Assembly (NCBI RefSeq): GCF_945859685.1
Contig: NC_079147.1
Location: 68,850,946-68,914,945, forward strand
DNA: 64,000 nucleotides
DNA from: Eupeodes corollae
Lineage: Eukaryota > Arthropoda > Insecta > Diptera > Syrphidae
Reading direction: 5' to 3'
The notes beneath the pieces are model-generated. The model saw nothing but the letters and a program-made list of their open reading frames with translations. It searched no databases and was not told the DNA's origin. Below, one piece after another: positions 1 to 10,985 of this stretch. Position 1 is the first letter of the stretch. The number at the start of each line of letters is the position of its first letter. A program made the translations under genes and the position numbers.

Positions 1-22
1 ATTTCCTCCTGTCAAAAAAAAA

Positions 23-300
23 TTAATGCTCATAGAAAAGATTTCGGAATAGATTCTTTCTCAAGAAGTCTGTTAAAGAATAAATTGGTATGAACCAAAA
101 AATTGCTGATAATTTTTTGTAAAATTCAACGGGAATACTGGCGATTCCAGCAGACTTATCATTTTTGATTGATTTCAAAGTATCTTGCAACTCTTTCATT
201 GAAATTGGCTCATTAAGTTCCGACAATTTCACTAAAGGTAGAGCATATTCAAACGCTTGGTGAACCGATAACGGGTTCAGAAAAACTTTGAAGTGATCAG
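23..300 (-). mobile_element. LINE reverse transcriptase fragment (finger region)
   Basis: The minus strand encodes a piece typical of the start of a non-LTR reverse transcriptase, with a SIKNDKSAGI...PVEFYKKL block corresponding to the usual K-x-KA-G-x-DG-I-P-x-E motif. An upstream FADHF stretch is common just before this motif. The frame is broken on both sides and there is no endonuclease or YADD box here. It abuts a different LINE tail near position 300, so this is an old mosaic rather than one element. The clade is uncertain. Confidence 0.6.
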
Positions 301-1165
301 CAAATTCTTCAACTGCTCTACATGCCCTAGCCATTCTAATTGTTGAACACATAGTTTTTTGACCAGTGACAAGTTCATATAGATCCTATAGTTCGTGATC
401 GTATTTTCTCCGAAAGATATTATTTTGCCTGTTGACACAAACCAGTCCATAAATTGTGCGTAAAACTTTCCTATGGAAGATATCAAAGGACCCTTTATCC
501 ACCTGAGAAAGAGTCCATGCTTCTGCACCTTACCATACATCTGGTTGTTGCTATATTTTTGGTATATTTTTAAGGTCTGAAGCCACACTGATAATTTCCA
601 ACTAGTTCATCTATCACTGGCTTCAGGCGTTCACATAACATTCTAGATGGGATCTTTTAGGCGATGTTTAAAATGTTGATAACTCTGTAGTTGGCGCAGA
701 TAAGTCGGTAACATTTCGTGTGGATCGGATGAATATTGCTTGAATTTTACTCGTCGGTCATGCTTTCTTCCGACCAGAGTTTTGAGTTGTTGCATGCTTC
801 TACCAGATCAGCTCCCGTGTGCTTTAAGAGCTCTTCGTCTAAACCATCATCAGCCGTGATGGCAACTCGGATATCATTCAGGTCGGGTAGGCGAAATTCC
901 AGATTATCATCCAAATGGATTTGTGGGGGCTGCTCGTTACGAGGATCGTGGATCATCGCCATTAAGAAGCTGGTCAAAATGATCTTTCCAAATTGCTTCT
1001 ACAATATTTCCCTTCTTATCATTGCAGGCTCCAGGGCGACTAGTGAATCCCGTGGTTTGCCTCTTGATTCGTCTATAAAAACTCCGCATCTGTCCTACTA
1101 AAGCATCCTTGGATTTCCTCAGCTTCACGCTACTCATGGCCTTTTTCTTTCTTTCGGGCATGAGT
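300..1165 (-). mobile_element. RTE-like LINE fragment with internal deletion
   Basis: Read on the minus strand, 570-1165 gives a WKDHFDQLLNGDD segment, then a LWSEESM segment and the start of the RT palm region. The same motifs occur in the copy at 53900-55950. Around 300-560 a frameshifted carboxy end is readable, with GAEAWTLSQ, a RKVLRTIYG block and a WLGHVE block, as in the copy at 46590. The middle of the RT, including YADD, is missing. The family resembles RTE-like LINEs whose endonuclease is often annotated as craniofacial development protein 2-like. It is non-functional. Confidence 0.6.
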
Positions 1166-2299
1166 TCTCATTTCTTCGTTTTCGACATAAAGCTGACGGG
1201 AGGATTAACCGTTTACTTCATTATTTTAATATTCAATTTCTTAAGTAAAATGGAAACACAAACATTTCATTTAGTTCCATAAACAAAAGTAAACACTACT
1301 GCATAATTACAAGTATCTTTTTTCTTCTGTGTATGTGTTTAAATGGAAAGTATTCTAGTAAAAGACCAAAACCAATTATGTATCAAAGATGTTTACAGAA
1401 AGCATAACATTAAACCGCGCATCACGAATCACAACCAACATAAATATTACATACAACATTATTATACATAATCATAGAATGTCATTCATTACCTTTCCTC
1501 TCCTGCCATCCACCATATCCAGGTTTAAGTTTTTTTTTTTAAATCAAGATTCAAGAATTTCCACTTTTCCAGAATTAGAAGTAGGAATAGAAAAATAAAA
1601 CTCAACCAACCAAGGAAAAAGATGCAAGCCATATTTACAAAATGCTGCTCCTAACCTAACTAACTTCTTTAATGTATGTACATAGGTACAATCTTTTTGT
1701 AATATTTCTTATTTCTTTTGTTTTTCTTTTAATTAAGATTAACTATATATATAATATTCTTTTGTTTATATATGGAAAAAATCAAAACAGCTTGACTTAC
1801 CTACTGTGTGGACAGTGAAAATGAAAATCCCTATGCGAAACATTCATATATTAAGCTTCGTGCAGTAAATTAAAAAAAAACATATCCAAAACAATTAACA
1901 GGTTGGTAAAGCAAAAGTTTAGGGTGACCATATTAGTGAATTTGTAAGGATACTTATTTATTTTTTAGAAATCTCACCTCAATGTGAAGAATTTCTTGGA
2001 GTCCCGATCAGTTTTTCCATTAAGTTAATTTCGGACTTACTGTCGATTGATTACAGATATTTTCTTTTATACCGTACAAGAAGACTGTGAAATGCTTTAC
2101 CGAACTTTGTTTTACTTTTTATGCTTCTCTTAAATCCTTCCGTACTTTCCTAGATTTTATAAATTAACTTCGTTGAAGATTGGTTATTATTTTTTTTATT
2201 GTTTATTTTTCTAATTTAAGTTTACAAAAAAGTATTATTCTTTAATTTTAAGACATGACTCTGCCCGAGTTTAACAAAATGTACATAATAAATTATGTT
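1166..2299. other. AT-rich non-coding stretch
   Basis: I see no credible gene here. The sequence is AT-rich with poly-T runs and a short TA-rich patch near 1745-1760. One open frame of 69 codons (1389-1598) has no recognisable motif and low-complexity composition. Confidence 0.6.
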
Positions 2300-3354
2300 A
2301 AAAATTTTCTTGAATTATAGCTCTTCTATATTTCGATGCTTGTTGACAATAGTTGTGATATTTTTCCAGTCGGTGCCATTTAAAATCATTTTCATTTCTG
2401 GTTTCTCCAGTTTTATTTTCCCAACAAATTGAATCCTGAACTCTTTTAAGACAGGACATCTTCCCAGGAATTGATAAATGTTTTCCCTTTCACGCATATT
2501 ACAAATTTGCAAATCTTCTCTGTGGGGTATAAAGTTAAGGTCTATAATTTTTTTTGGCCTTAAAAACAGTAGATATTGCGTCAGTTGAGTATTTTTCATT
2601 AAAATAGTTGTTTTCGCAAAGATTATAGTTTAAGCTGGCATATATTTCGCGATGGGTTGAATTTAGTGCTTTTTCAATGCTTTCCGCTTTAAAGTTATCG
2701 AACTCTTCCTTCCATTTATGGATATTATCCATAGTAATCCTTAAAATCTGACCAGCGAACTCTGCGAGTTCATAAAATAATATTCTCTTTTCTATCACGT
2801 AACTTGCTATTCGTTTGATCAACCTTTCTATTTCCAGTACCAGAGTTTTCGCAATGAATTTGAAATCAAGTCAAGATTCCTGTTTCAACAAATAGCATAT
2901 GGTTTGGTGAGGATTGTGGAAGCTTGAACATTCGCTTTAAGAAAAATCGGAGCAGTTTTTCTTCTCTATCGTACCCACACTTGAGCTCCATTATTATTAT
3001 TATTATTATTGATTTGGAAACTGCCTGGAATAATTGGTATTTGATTCTCATCGATATATGTTTATCTTCCAGACAGTTTTTCCATGCGGCACTTATAGTT
3101 GATTTAGATGAATATAGCTTCTCCTGAAAGTGTTGTTTCATGTTCATGTTGCAGCAGATATTTATTCCCAAGTATTAATATGACTGTTTCTAATTCCTGT
3201 CCATCAAACAACCACTTCTCATTCCTAGCGTAGCACCCACCTCCTTTTCTCAACACCATCGTTTTGGATTTATTTATGTTTACAATCAGCCTCCATTCAT
3301 CACAGTATTTTTTCAGCTAATTAATCATTCGCTGTAAACATTCTGGTGTGTCTG
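2300..3354 (-). mobile_element. Carboxy-terminal half of a LINE split by the LOA insertion
   Basis: On the minus strand the segment starts with the RT region just after the YADD box (PECLQRMIN, then a CDEWRLIVNINKSK block). It continues through the thumb (KLYSSKSTISAAW) to a carboxy end with NMRERENIYQFLGRCP, a cysteine/histidine-poor version of the usual LINE tail. Its amino-side partner lies at 8961-9780: the reading LLADTP at the right of the LOA element joins PECL at its left when the LOA element and one copy of its target duplication are removed. Frames are broken by several stops. A (ATT)n microsatellite lies at 2991-3011. Confidence 0.75.
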
Positions 3355-3457
3355 GTTAGGTTAGGTTATAGTGGCTGTCCAAGATGGAACGGACACACTT
3401 AGGCCAGTTTAATGGCCCATTGTGATACCACATGAATCTTGAGGCTTCCTCCTAAGC

Positions 3458-6400
3458 TCAATGGAACCAGTTAGAGTCTCTTACGAAACGTGAGAGGCTG
3501 ATTATCCCGATATGATTTAGATCGTTTAGATCGTTAAAGAAGAATTCTCCTAGGTAATTCTTGCGTTTTGGAGCTAGAGCAGGGCATGTGCAGAGAAGAT
3601 GAAGAACCGTTTCTTCCTCTTCCTCGTCCATACAGCTTCTGCAAAAGTCATTTGAGAATACGCCTAGTCTCATGGCGTGCTTTCCTATTAGACAGTGTCC
3701 GGTTATGACACCTATTATCGAGCTTATATGCGATCTGCTTAGAGAGAGCAAGCACCTTGAACGTTTTAAATCCAGTGTTGGCCAGATGTTTTTTGTGGCT
3801 TGACACGTGGTGATGTTGGTCCACCTGGTGCCTGCCCTCCTCACAGCGTCTTGCATTAGTAGCAGTTTACAAGTAGCGATTGGTATGCCAGTACTTGCCA
3901 AACGTGGTAGGATGGGTTGTACTGTACCGTTCCTGGCGAGTTCATCTGCCTTACAGTTACCTGGAATGTCTCTATGGCCCGGCACCCAGCAAAGGTGAAT
4001 ATTAAACTGTTGCGCCATCTCCATTAGAGATGATCGACAGTTATGGACTGTTATAGAGTTTGTAGAGACTGAGTCCAGAGATTTGATAGCGGCCTGGCTG
4101 TCGGAGAAAATACGGATATCAGATGTTGATATCACGTTTTCTTTGAGCCAAGACAAGACTTCCTTAATCGCCAAAAGTTCCGCCTGGAACACGCTACAAT
4201 GATTGGGAAGGCGGAATGAGAGACTTAATTTCAGTCGTTCAGAGTACACACCACCACCAACCCCTTCTTTGGTCTTTGAGCCATCTGTGTAAAAGTGGAT
4301 TGACTCATCCTCTAAGAATGTCCTATCCTCCCAAAAAGATCTGGTAGGTATAGAAATCTGGAAATTCCTATCGAATTGTAGTTGGGGGATGGTGTAGTCT
4401 GTGTGCTTTGGAATTGATTCTAAGTACCTTAGAATTACGGAGTGGCCAATGTTGTTGTTAGTCCACTGCGACGAAGCATTGAGGCGGATAGCAGAGCTTG
4501 CAGCTATTTGTTTACTAAATATGTCAAGAGGTGTAAGGTAGAGCAAGGTGTCCAGTGCCGCAGACGGGGTCGTGCGAAGCGATCCGCTTATACATAGGCA
4601 GGCTGAACGTTGAACTTTATTCAACTTATCCCTGTTTATACCTTTCTCTAAAGCAGTCCACCATACTGCCACACCGTACGTTAAAATCGGTCTGATTACC
4701 GATGTGTATAGCCAATGCGTGATTCTGGGTTGTAAACCCCATTTATTACCAATAGCTTTTTTGCAAGAAAAGAGAGCTACATAAGCTTTTCTGACTCTTT
4801 CCTGTACGTTGCGTTTCCAATTTAGTTTTTTGTCTAAGACAAGACCCAGGTATTTAGCCTCGTCTGAGAATTTTAATTGGATTCCTTTAATGTAAGGAGG
4901 GTTGACAAATGGAATTTTGTATCTCCTCGAAAATAAGACCAGATCGGTTTTGTGTGGGTTAACACCCAGTTCACACCGATCAGCCCAGAGTATTAGCCTG
5001 TCCAAGGCATTTTGTAAGAGTTCTTTTAGGATATTAAGATGCTTTCCTGAAACTGCTATAGCAACGTCGTCCGCATAGGCTATCACTCTGAAACCCTCCG
5101 CATCCAGACTAGTTAGGATTTCATTCACCACTAGGTTCCAGAGGAGAGGGGATAGAACACCACCTTGCGGTGTCCCTCTACTAACGAATCGTCTACTAGA
5201 AGAGTTGCCCAGTTTTGAATTAATTATTCTGCTAGTAAGCATTAAATGAATTAACTCCCGAAGCGAACTCTCTACATTTAGAGATGTCAGTGCAGAAGTG
5301 ATTGCAGATGTGTCCACGTTGTTAAAGGCACCTTCGATGTCAAGGAAAGCAACCATAGTGAACTCTTTATGATGGAGGGAATATTCGATGGTGCGTACTA
5401 AAGTGTGTAACGCTGTTTCCACCGATTTACCCTTACAGTAGGCATGTTGAGACGAAGACAGAAGTCTTGTATCGATACGTGCCCTTAAATGGATATCGAT
5501 CAATCTTTCCAGGGTCTTAAGAAGGAATGATGATAGACTTATAGGTCGTAAATCTTTAGGATTAACTTGGGAGCATTTACCTGCTTTAGGTATAAAGACA
5601 ACTTTAACTTCTCTCCATGCCGAGGGAACATGGACCAGGTAAAGACAGCTGGTAAAAATTGCCTCAAGGATTGGTGCAATTATATCAGAGGCTTTTTGTA
5701 ATTCTGCTGGTATTATTCCATCTGGTCCTGCAGCTTTAAATGGTTTGAAGCTGTTGAGAGCCCATTGTAACTTATCCTTTGTGATCAGACCTTGTGGATA
5801 TGTTGTATTTGAACTTGAACGTGCAAAGCTGTTGCAAGTTTCGGTAAGAGAACTATCAGGAAAGTGAGTGTCCAATAGTAGGTTCAGTGATTCATTACTT
5901 GAATTAGTCCAGGAGCCGTCTGCATTTTTCAAGCAGCTTGGCATAGCTGGATTAGTTGAAAGAATTTTCCGTAACCTAGAGGCTTCAGAAGTTTCTTCTA
6001 TCATGCCACAGAAGGATCGCCAAGAAGATCGCTTGGATTTCCTTAGTGCCTTCTTGTAGATTCTTAGGGATTCTTTGTAGGAGTCCCAATGAGAGGCTAG
6101 TCTTGCAGCTTTGGCTCGGTTGAAAAGTTTCCTGCATTCCTTCCTGAGCGAGTCAAGCTCTGAGGACCACCATTGTGGTTTCCTCTTTCCTCTTATGTGT
6201 ATAAGTGGACAAGAAATTTCTAGCGATCTGTTCATAGCTGAGGTAAGGTCATTGACTTTGTTGTCAAGTTCGTTAGCGTTAGAGGAAGGACTAGATAGTC
6301 CAGGTTCTAGTAAACTCTGTAATAAGTTCCTGTATAAAGCCCAGTCAGTTTTCCGATAGTTTCGAAAAGTCAATGGACTCGGGTTATCATCCACATTTAT

Positions 6401-7054
6401 ATTGAACTGGATATATCTATGATCAGAGAACGAGTGTTCTTTGGATACTTTCCAGTCCAAGATCATATGGTGTATACTATCTGAGACAAGAGTTGTGTCT
6501 AAGGCTTCTTGTCGAGTTTTAGTTATGAAGGTTGGTTCATTACCAACATTACTTACTAAGAGGTTAGTACCAAGAATATAATCAAAAAGAGACTCACCTC
6601 TGTCGTTGATATTCGTACTGCCCCATACAGTATGATGAGCGTTAGCATCGCTCCCAATAATTAGGCGGATCCTTTGCCTTTCCGCTTCAGCGACGACTTT
6701 CTCCAGGGTTTTTCCAGGGAGAGGGCCAAGGTGGTCATGCCCAAGATACGCCGATACCAGCCAGAAACTTCCTTTGGCTGTTTCTAGCCTAGCTACGGTG
6801 GTATCTTTGTCACTGAAACGATGGAGTAAAAATACATTAATGCTACGTTTCACTAGTATGCAAGATCTAGGTTCACCTTTATCTGTCACACAAAGTGTGT
6901 AGTATCCAGGAGTCCTGAGTCCTCGAACAACGGATCCTGCAACCCATGGCTCTTGGATCAGGACAATATCTTCCCCGTTAGTCGCCAGACGGAGAAGAAG
7001 TGAGGCCGAGGCCTTTATGGAGTGTTGGAGATTAATCTGTACTAACTGCAGCAT
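3458..7054 (-). CDS. LOA-type ORF2: endonuclease, reverse transcriptase, RNase H
   Basis: The ORF is uninterrupted, 1198 residues, starting at ATG 7054-7052, and overlaps the end of ORF1 by 23 nt. Residues 1 to about 225 form an APE-like endonuclease with LIQEPW near residue 33, SDANAHH near 134 and a closing SFSDHRYIQF. The RT region (about 430-700) has AAGPDGIIPAEL, FLDIEGAFNNVD, GTPQGGVLSPLLWN and the catalytic YADD at 660-663. RNase H follows (about 918-1035) with TDGS (Asp near 924), an AEL block, SDSQAA and VPGHRDIPGN. A CCHC finger (C-x2-C...H-x4-C) sits near 1133-1160. Known role of the family: nicking the target and target-primed reverse transcription in the nucleus. All key residues that I can see are present. 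The overlap suggests termination-reinitiation, which is inference. Confidence 0.9.
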   Translation of the reverse strand: MLQLVQINLQHSIKASASLLLRLATNGEDIVLIQEPWVAGSVVRGLRTPGYYTLCVTDKGEPRSCILVKRSINVFLLHRFSDKDTTVARLETAKGSFWLVSAYLGHDHLGPLPGKTLEKVVAEAERQRIRLIIGSDANAHHTVWGSTNINDRGESLFDYILGTNLLVSNVGNEPTFITKTRQEALDTTLVSDSIHHMILDWKVSKEHSFSDHRYIQFNINVDDNPSPLTFRNYRKTDWALYRNLLQSLLEPGLSSPSSNANELDNKVNDLTSAMNRSLEISCPLIHIRGKRKPQWWSSELDSLRKECRKLFNRAKAARLASHWDSYKESLRIYKKALRKSKRSSWRSFCGMIEETSEASRLRKILSTNPAMPSCLKNADGSWTNSSNESLNLLLDTHFPDSSLTETCNSFARSSSNTTYPQGLITKDKLQWALNSFKPFKAAGPDGIIPAELQKASDIIAPILEAIFTSCLYLVHVPSAWREVKVVFIPKAGKCSQVNPKDLRPISLSSFLLKTLERLIDIHLRARIDTRLLSSSQHAYCKGKSVETALHTLVRTIEYSLHHKEFTMVAFLDIEGAFNNVDTSAITSALTSLNVESSLRELIHLMLTSRIINSKLGNSSSRRFVSRGTPQGGVLSPLLWNLVVNEILTSLDAEGFRVIAYADDVAIAVSGKHLNILKELLQNALDRLILWADRCELGVNPHKTDLVLFSRRYKIPFVNPPYIKGIQLKFSDEAKYLGLVLDKKLNWKRNVQERVRKAYVALFSCKKAIGNKWGLQPRITHWLYTSVIRPILTYGVAVWWTALEKGINRDKLNKVQRSACLCISGSLRTTPSAALDTLLYLTPLDIFSKQIAASSAIRLNASSQWTNNNIGHSVILRYLESIPKHTDYTIPQLQFDRNFQISIPTRSFWEDRTFLEDESIHFYTDGSKTKEGVGGGVYSERLKLSLSFRLPNHCSVFQAELLAIKEVLSWLKENVISTSDIRIFSDSQAAIKSLDSVSTNSITVHNCRSSLMEMAQQFNIHLCWVPGHRDIPGNCKADELARNGTVQPILPRLASTGIPIATCKLLLMQDAVRRAGTRWTNITTCQATKNIWPTLDLKRSRCLLSLSRSHISSIIGVITGHCLIGKHAMRLGVFSNDFCRSCMDEEEEETVLHLLCTCPALAPKRKNYLGEFFFNDLNDLNHIGIISLSRFVRDSNWFH

Positions 7055-8400
7055 TTTGGCTACAATTAGGCACGGTTTTGTTTTGATCCTCTGTGTCTGA
7101 GGATGAACCCAAGAGTTCGTCCTCGCTCAGAAGGATCATGTTAAGGTCGTCCTCAGTCTCCATTAAGGATGGACTGTCCACGACTTTTGTAGAGGGTGCA
7201 TTCGCGATTGGAGAGGCCAAGAGTGCATCGTCACCCTCTGTTAGGAGAGAAGACGACGTCCCAGGTTCACCAACCGCTAGTTCACCTTCGGTAGTTTTTG
7301 GAGGCCCGCTTTCCGCGTTAACCTCATCTTTTTTATATATTCGAATTTTAATGGTTTCGAAACCATAGTTTATGGAGCCCTCGTTTAGGGCTAGAGGAGC
7401 CAAGGATTCTTTATTGAGTACCACAATGGCGCTCCTATAAAGACCCTTCACCTCCTCTAGCTTGGCTATTTTCAAGTTATGCGTCGGAAGGGACGGGTTA
7501 CACACTTTGACCATCTCGAGAATGTCCTCGATACCAGCAGGTTCAATCGGTATCCAGATACGGGCTCTAGGTCTGCTGGGAATGTCTTCCACAGCGACAA
7601 CCTCGAGCTTCGCACCTGGCCAAACTTCACCTAACCGGCTGACAGCAAGCTTGTAAAGGTCACAAGATCTCTGGTCGCCACAAACCATGAGTTTGACATG
7701 GCCTTGATGCCAACCCCCATCGCTTATGGAAGGAAGTGGTCCTGGAAGCTCTCTCAAAATGCTCAAAAAGCCACCCGAGAGCTTAACCTTGACCAACTGC
7801 CAACGATCAGCCGATATTGTGCCATCATCATCGCTCCTGTCAATGACCGCAACCACGACTTTGCCCTTCGCGACGTCACTGAAACTAGATTGTTTCCTGA
7901 TGGGATTGAGGGGGGTGCTCGTGTTATGCACCCGAGGCCGTTTTGGTGTCGGTGCGGCCCCCTCAAGAGATCTTTCTCTTTTGGACGTAGAGTCCTTATT
8001 GGATCTAGTTGTAGCAATTATGCTTTTGGCCCATTCGACGCTAGCGGTTTGCTGCGGTGTCTTTTCAGCCCCCGATGATGCACCAGAGGCCTTCAAGATT
8101 CTCGCCGCATGCCGCCTTTGTTTATAAAGACCTTTTAGAGATTTTTCCATTTCTGGAAGTGTTCTCAGTAGTAGTGGTAGGGCCATTTTTCACAACCCTG
8201 CCACTACTGAAATTAGGTATCGCTACCTTTTTATTCTCGTTGCTACCAACAGCAGAGGAGGGTCCATGGTTAGCCACTACTCCCTTCTCTGTGTTGGCCG
8301 CAAGAGATACGACAGCAGGCTTTGACACCAAGCTGCCGCCCGGTCCTGAAGTGATACCGGTCTCACATGTGTTTTTGTTTTTGTTGTTGGTTTTGTTCAT
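7032..8400 (-). pseudogene. LOA-type ORF1 (nucleic-acid-binding protein), frameshifted
   Basis: The main frame (ATG at 8186, stop at 7032) encodes 384 residues. It has a conserved central block, roughly residues 125-285, with LPTHNLKIAKLEEVKGLYRS and a following IVVLNKESLAPL segment, resembling the DUF4780 domain often found in ORF1 of such elements. The acidic tail is probably linker. Upstream, in another frame, 8400-8122 encodes an Asn/Lys/Ser-rich segment starting with ATG. This looks like the true amino terminus, cut off by one indel near 8150-8190. The alternative is that 8186 is the real start and the upstream frame is chance. ORF1 of such LINEs normally coats the RNA. No CCHC knuckle is seen in the remaining frame. 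Confidence 0.7.
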
Positions 8401-8960
8401 TTTGGTCCCACGAGATGCGAAGAAAAGAGGTCCATCTGCACAGAGATTCGCATGTACAGATAAGGCTAGTTAATCCGGAGGTCGCCAGGTATCCGGATAC
8501 TCCGTTAGAGACTGGGCTATTTTTGAATTGGGCCCCCAGCCAGGCTGATCATCGGCACGGGTCGTTTAACACCTTAGATCCAGCCCAATAATGATGAGAG
8601 GTGGTGGGGAGGAAGAGAAAGGGTGAGGAGTCAGTTGACGTTAATTCATCATTCTGACTTGTAAGGAAAGATTGGGATTCGGTAACAGCAATTCAGCTAG
8701 GTTACCTAGAGTGAGAAGGAGTATAGGAGATAGGATCGTTGCTAGCTTTTTCGCCATTACAAACGTGGGAGGTGGGATGGGAGTTGGTGACATAAGTGTA
8801 GGCCGGTATGCCTTGTTTATGTGGGAATGGATGATGATTTTGGGAAGGTAGAGGGATAAGAACGTCCTTTAGTTTCAGGACTCATCTGGAGAAAATTCTC
8901 GAGAATCATTGACCTTACTCAGCTTCTACAACTCGACAAGTTCGACGTTCAGAGTAGAAG

Positions 8961-9780
8961 GGTGTGTCTGCAAGGAGCACCAAATAATCTGCATATATTA
9001 CAACTTTAATAAGGATTCCCCCAATTATAAAAACTTTATGAATGCTTGCGGACTTAAATTGAATCCTTGTTTCACACCTGTAACCGTTTCAAAACAATTT
9101 GACAGTTGGCTACCGTCCAAAACAGCAGAAGTCGTTTGTTCATACAATTTTTCAATCAAGTTGCCAAATTTTCTGGATAGACCTATATTGTACAATTTAT
9201 AAAAAAGTGCTCTTCTGTCCACCGTATCAAATGCAGGTCTTAGGTCGACAAAAAACGCATAGAGCTTTCTCTTTTCTCCAATAAATGTCTGCGCTGTCGT
9301 ATTCAGAATGAAGATTTGATCTATGGTCAAGCATTTTTCACGGAATCCTGCCTGCATCTGTTTTGTGAAGTTCAGCTCTTAAAACGAATTGTTATAACCC
9401 CAAGCAAGGGCTTCCAAGTACTAGGTTTATCTGCAGTTAAATTCAGATCCATGTCGCATGTTTCTGCTAGCTCTTCCCATTCCTCTTCGTATTCTTTTCC
9501 TCCCCATGTCTGTGCAGCATTAAACAGAAAATACTACAATGGCTTCAGAAAACGTGATAATTCCAGCTGTGGCTATTTGGCTGTTATTGAAGTAATTTTC
9601 CAAAGTTGCATTTATAGCAATTTATGCCTTTTTTAGTTTTTCACTCAAATGCTTATCCATTTTAATATTTCGCGTGATCAGTTTGTTCTCCTTTACAACT
9701 TCAACAGTATTTCTATCATAAAACCATTTGTAGTTTCCACTTGTTGTTCAACCTACCTTCCTTACTATCATGAGTTTTTA
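8961..9780 (-). mobile_element. Amino-side half of the LINE split by the LOA insertion
   Basis: The minus strand gives a TIDQIFIL block, FFVDLRPAFDTVDRR (RT motif A), a GVKQGFNLSP motif (B) and VVIYADYLVLLADTP (motif C, with YADD mutated to YADY) next to the LOA insertion point. Upstream of the RT the sequence can only be followed in pieces to about 9780. Downstream, the same protein resumes at 3354 with PECLQRMIN. Several frameshifts and a mutated catalytic Asp make it a dead copy. It belongs to the CR1/Jockey-like broad group; I cannot fix the clade. Confidence 0.72.
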
Positions 9781-10020
9781 ATTGTAAAGATTAAAAACAA
9801 GAAACAAGAGATCACAAATTCTTTTAACTTGTTAATCATAAGTTGAAGAGTTTCAGGAGAATTTGCAATTATCACTTCATCATCTGCAAATATCAGATCT
9901 TTATTTTGCAGTCCTCCATATTCAATACCACCAGGTAAATAGTTCACTAAGTCATTCATATAAAGGGCCAAAAGATCTAGGCTAAGAGTGCAGCCTTGTC
10001 GGACTCTGGACACTCCGATT
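9768..10020 (-). mobile_element. Second LINE RT fragment with FADD box
   Basis: The minus strand encodes SRVRQGCTLS...ALYMNDLVNYLPGG, then LIFADDEVIIANSPETLQLMINKL, that is RT motifs B and C of a LINE related to the one at 8961-9780. Because it repeats the same two motifs, it must be a separate copy. It ends at 10020, where an AACTTCCCAT-bounded repeat element begins. A weak continuation may lie beyond that element at 10985-11040. Confidence 0.65.
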
Positions 10021-10985
10021 TTTAACTTCCCATAGGAAGTTATTGTAATGGGTCCGATTTGTCAAATTGAAAATTTTAGTTAACCCTAAATATCTTACGA
10101 ACCAAAAGCGCTAGAGACTTGAATTAAATTTTATATAATATATTGTATATTGATATCAATGAAGTTTATTTTTTGAAAAAAAAAAAATCCATTTAACGGT
10201 TTTTTTATAAATCAAAAAAAAACTGAGAAAAAAAAATTGTCACCTTCAAAATTTTACGACTACAATATGATTTGATCTCCAAAACAATTTTGTGCAACGA
10301 AGAATAATATTTTTGACATCTCATACAATTTGGAGAAAAATCGAATTGACATTTTTTTTTTATAAAAATCTAAAAAAACATTACTCAAAGTTGGTAAAAA
10401 TTGAATATCGATTCAAATATCTTTTCAAAAATTTGAAATTTAGACTTGAAACTTATTTTATCTTATAAGATATATTGTTTTCAACATTCTGAAAAATGTT
10501 GAGAAAAATCGAATTGACAGTTTTTTACAAAAAAATAAAAACCTAAAAAAAAAATGTATAAAAGTTAGTAAGAATTGATTTTCGACTCAAATATCATTTC
10601 AAAAATTGTAAATATTGGCTTTAAACTACTTTTGTCTTTCAAAAAATATTATTTTTAACATTCAGTAACATTTTGAAAAAAATCGAATTGACAGTTTTTG
10701 TACAAAAAATTAAAAACCTAAACAAAATTTAACAAAAGTTGGTAAAAATTTACTTTCGACTCAAATACCATTTCAAAAATTAAAAATATTGGCTTTAAAC
10801 TTATTTTATTTCACAAAAAATATTGTTTTCGATATTCAGTAATTTTTATATAAAAATCCAACAGTCCGTTTATTCATAAAAAATAGTACGCAAATTTGGT
10901 AAAAATTGATACGAGTACATATGGACAAACTTTTAAGCAAGACAAATCGACAGACGGGATGGGAAGTTATCAGTGTTGGGTCGCA
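10021..10985. mobile_element. Non-autonomous element with inverted TAACTTCCCAT ends and internal tandem repeats
   Basis: The left edge reads TAACTTCCCATAGGAAGTTA, itself palindromic. The right edge carries ATGGGAAGTTATCAGTG followed by a GGGTCGCATCCCAGCC hairpin-like stretch. Between them lies an AT-rich array of diverged repeats (see 10335-10853). No coding capacity is seen. The layout (short palindromic terminus, minisatellite core, structured end) recalls Helentron-like or other repeat-core elements of Diptera, but I cannot assign a superfamily. It appears to interrupt LINE sequence. A relic of the right-hand terminus recurs at 60500-60560. Confidence 0.5.
10335..10853. repeat. Three tandem AT-rich units of about 174 bp
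   Basis: Units begin with AAAAATCGAATTGACA at about 10335, 10504 and 10680. Each continues through a TTGGTAAAAATTGA block, a CGACTCAAATATC block and an ATTGTTTTCAACATTCAG block. A degenerate fourth unit starts near 10854. Copies differ by many substitutions and small indels, so the array is old or evolving within the element. Confidence 0.75.

Larger units (their letters stand above)
3355..8960 (-). mobile_element. Apparently full-length LOA-clade non-LTR retrotransposon
   Basis: This 5.6 kb element lies on the minus strand. It is bounded by a 10-bp target duplication GGTGTGTCTG at 3345-3354 and 8961-8970. It has a 5' untranslated region of about 560 bp (8401-8960), two overlapping ORFs, a short 3' untranslated region, and a tail that on the element's strand is three copies of TAACC. 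The ORF2 order (APE-type endonuclease, reverse transcriptase, RNase H, CCHC finger) and the QINLQHS...LIQEPW amino end are as in LOA-clade elements such as Bilbo of Drosophila. At least five further, mostly 5'-truncated, copies occur in the window. The intact ORF2 and perfect target duplication argue for recent insertion. The defect in ORF1 suggests this copy is not autonomous now. Confidence 0.88.

Noticed and set aside
3355..3370. GGTTAGGTTAGGTTA as telomeric DNA or an internal telomere site
   Set aside because: It sits exactly at the 3' end of a LOA element and recurs at the ends of other copies, so it is the element's tail, not telomeric sequence.
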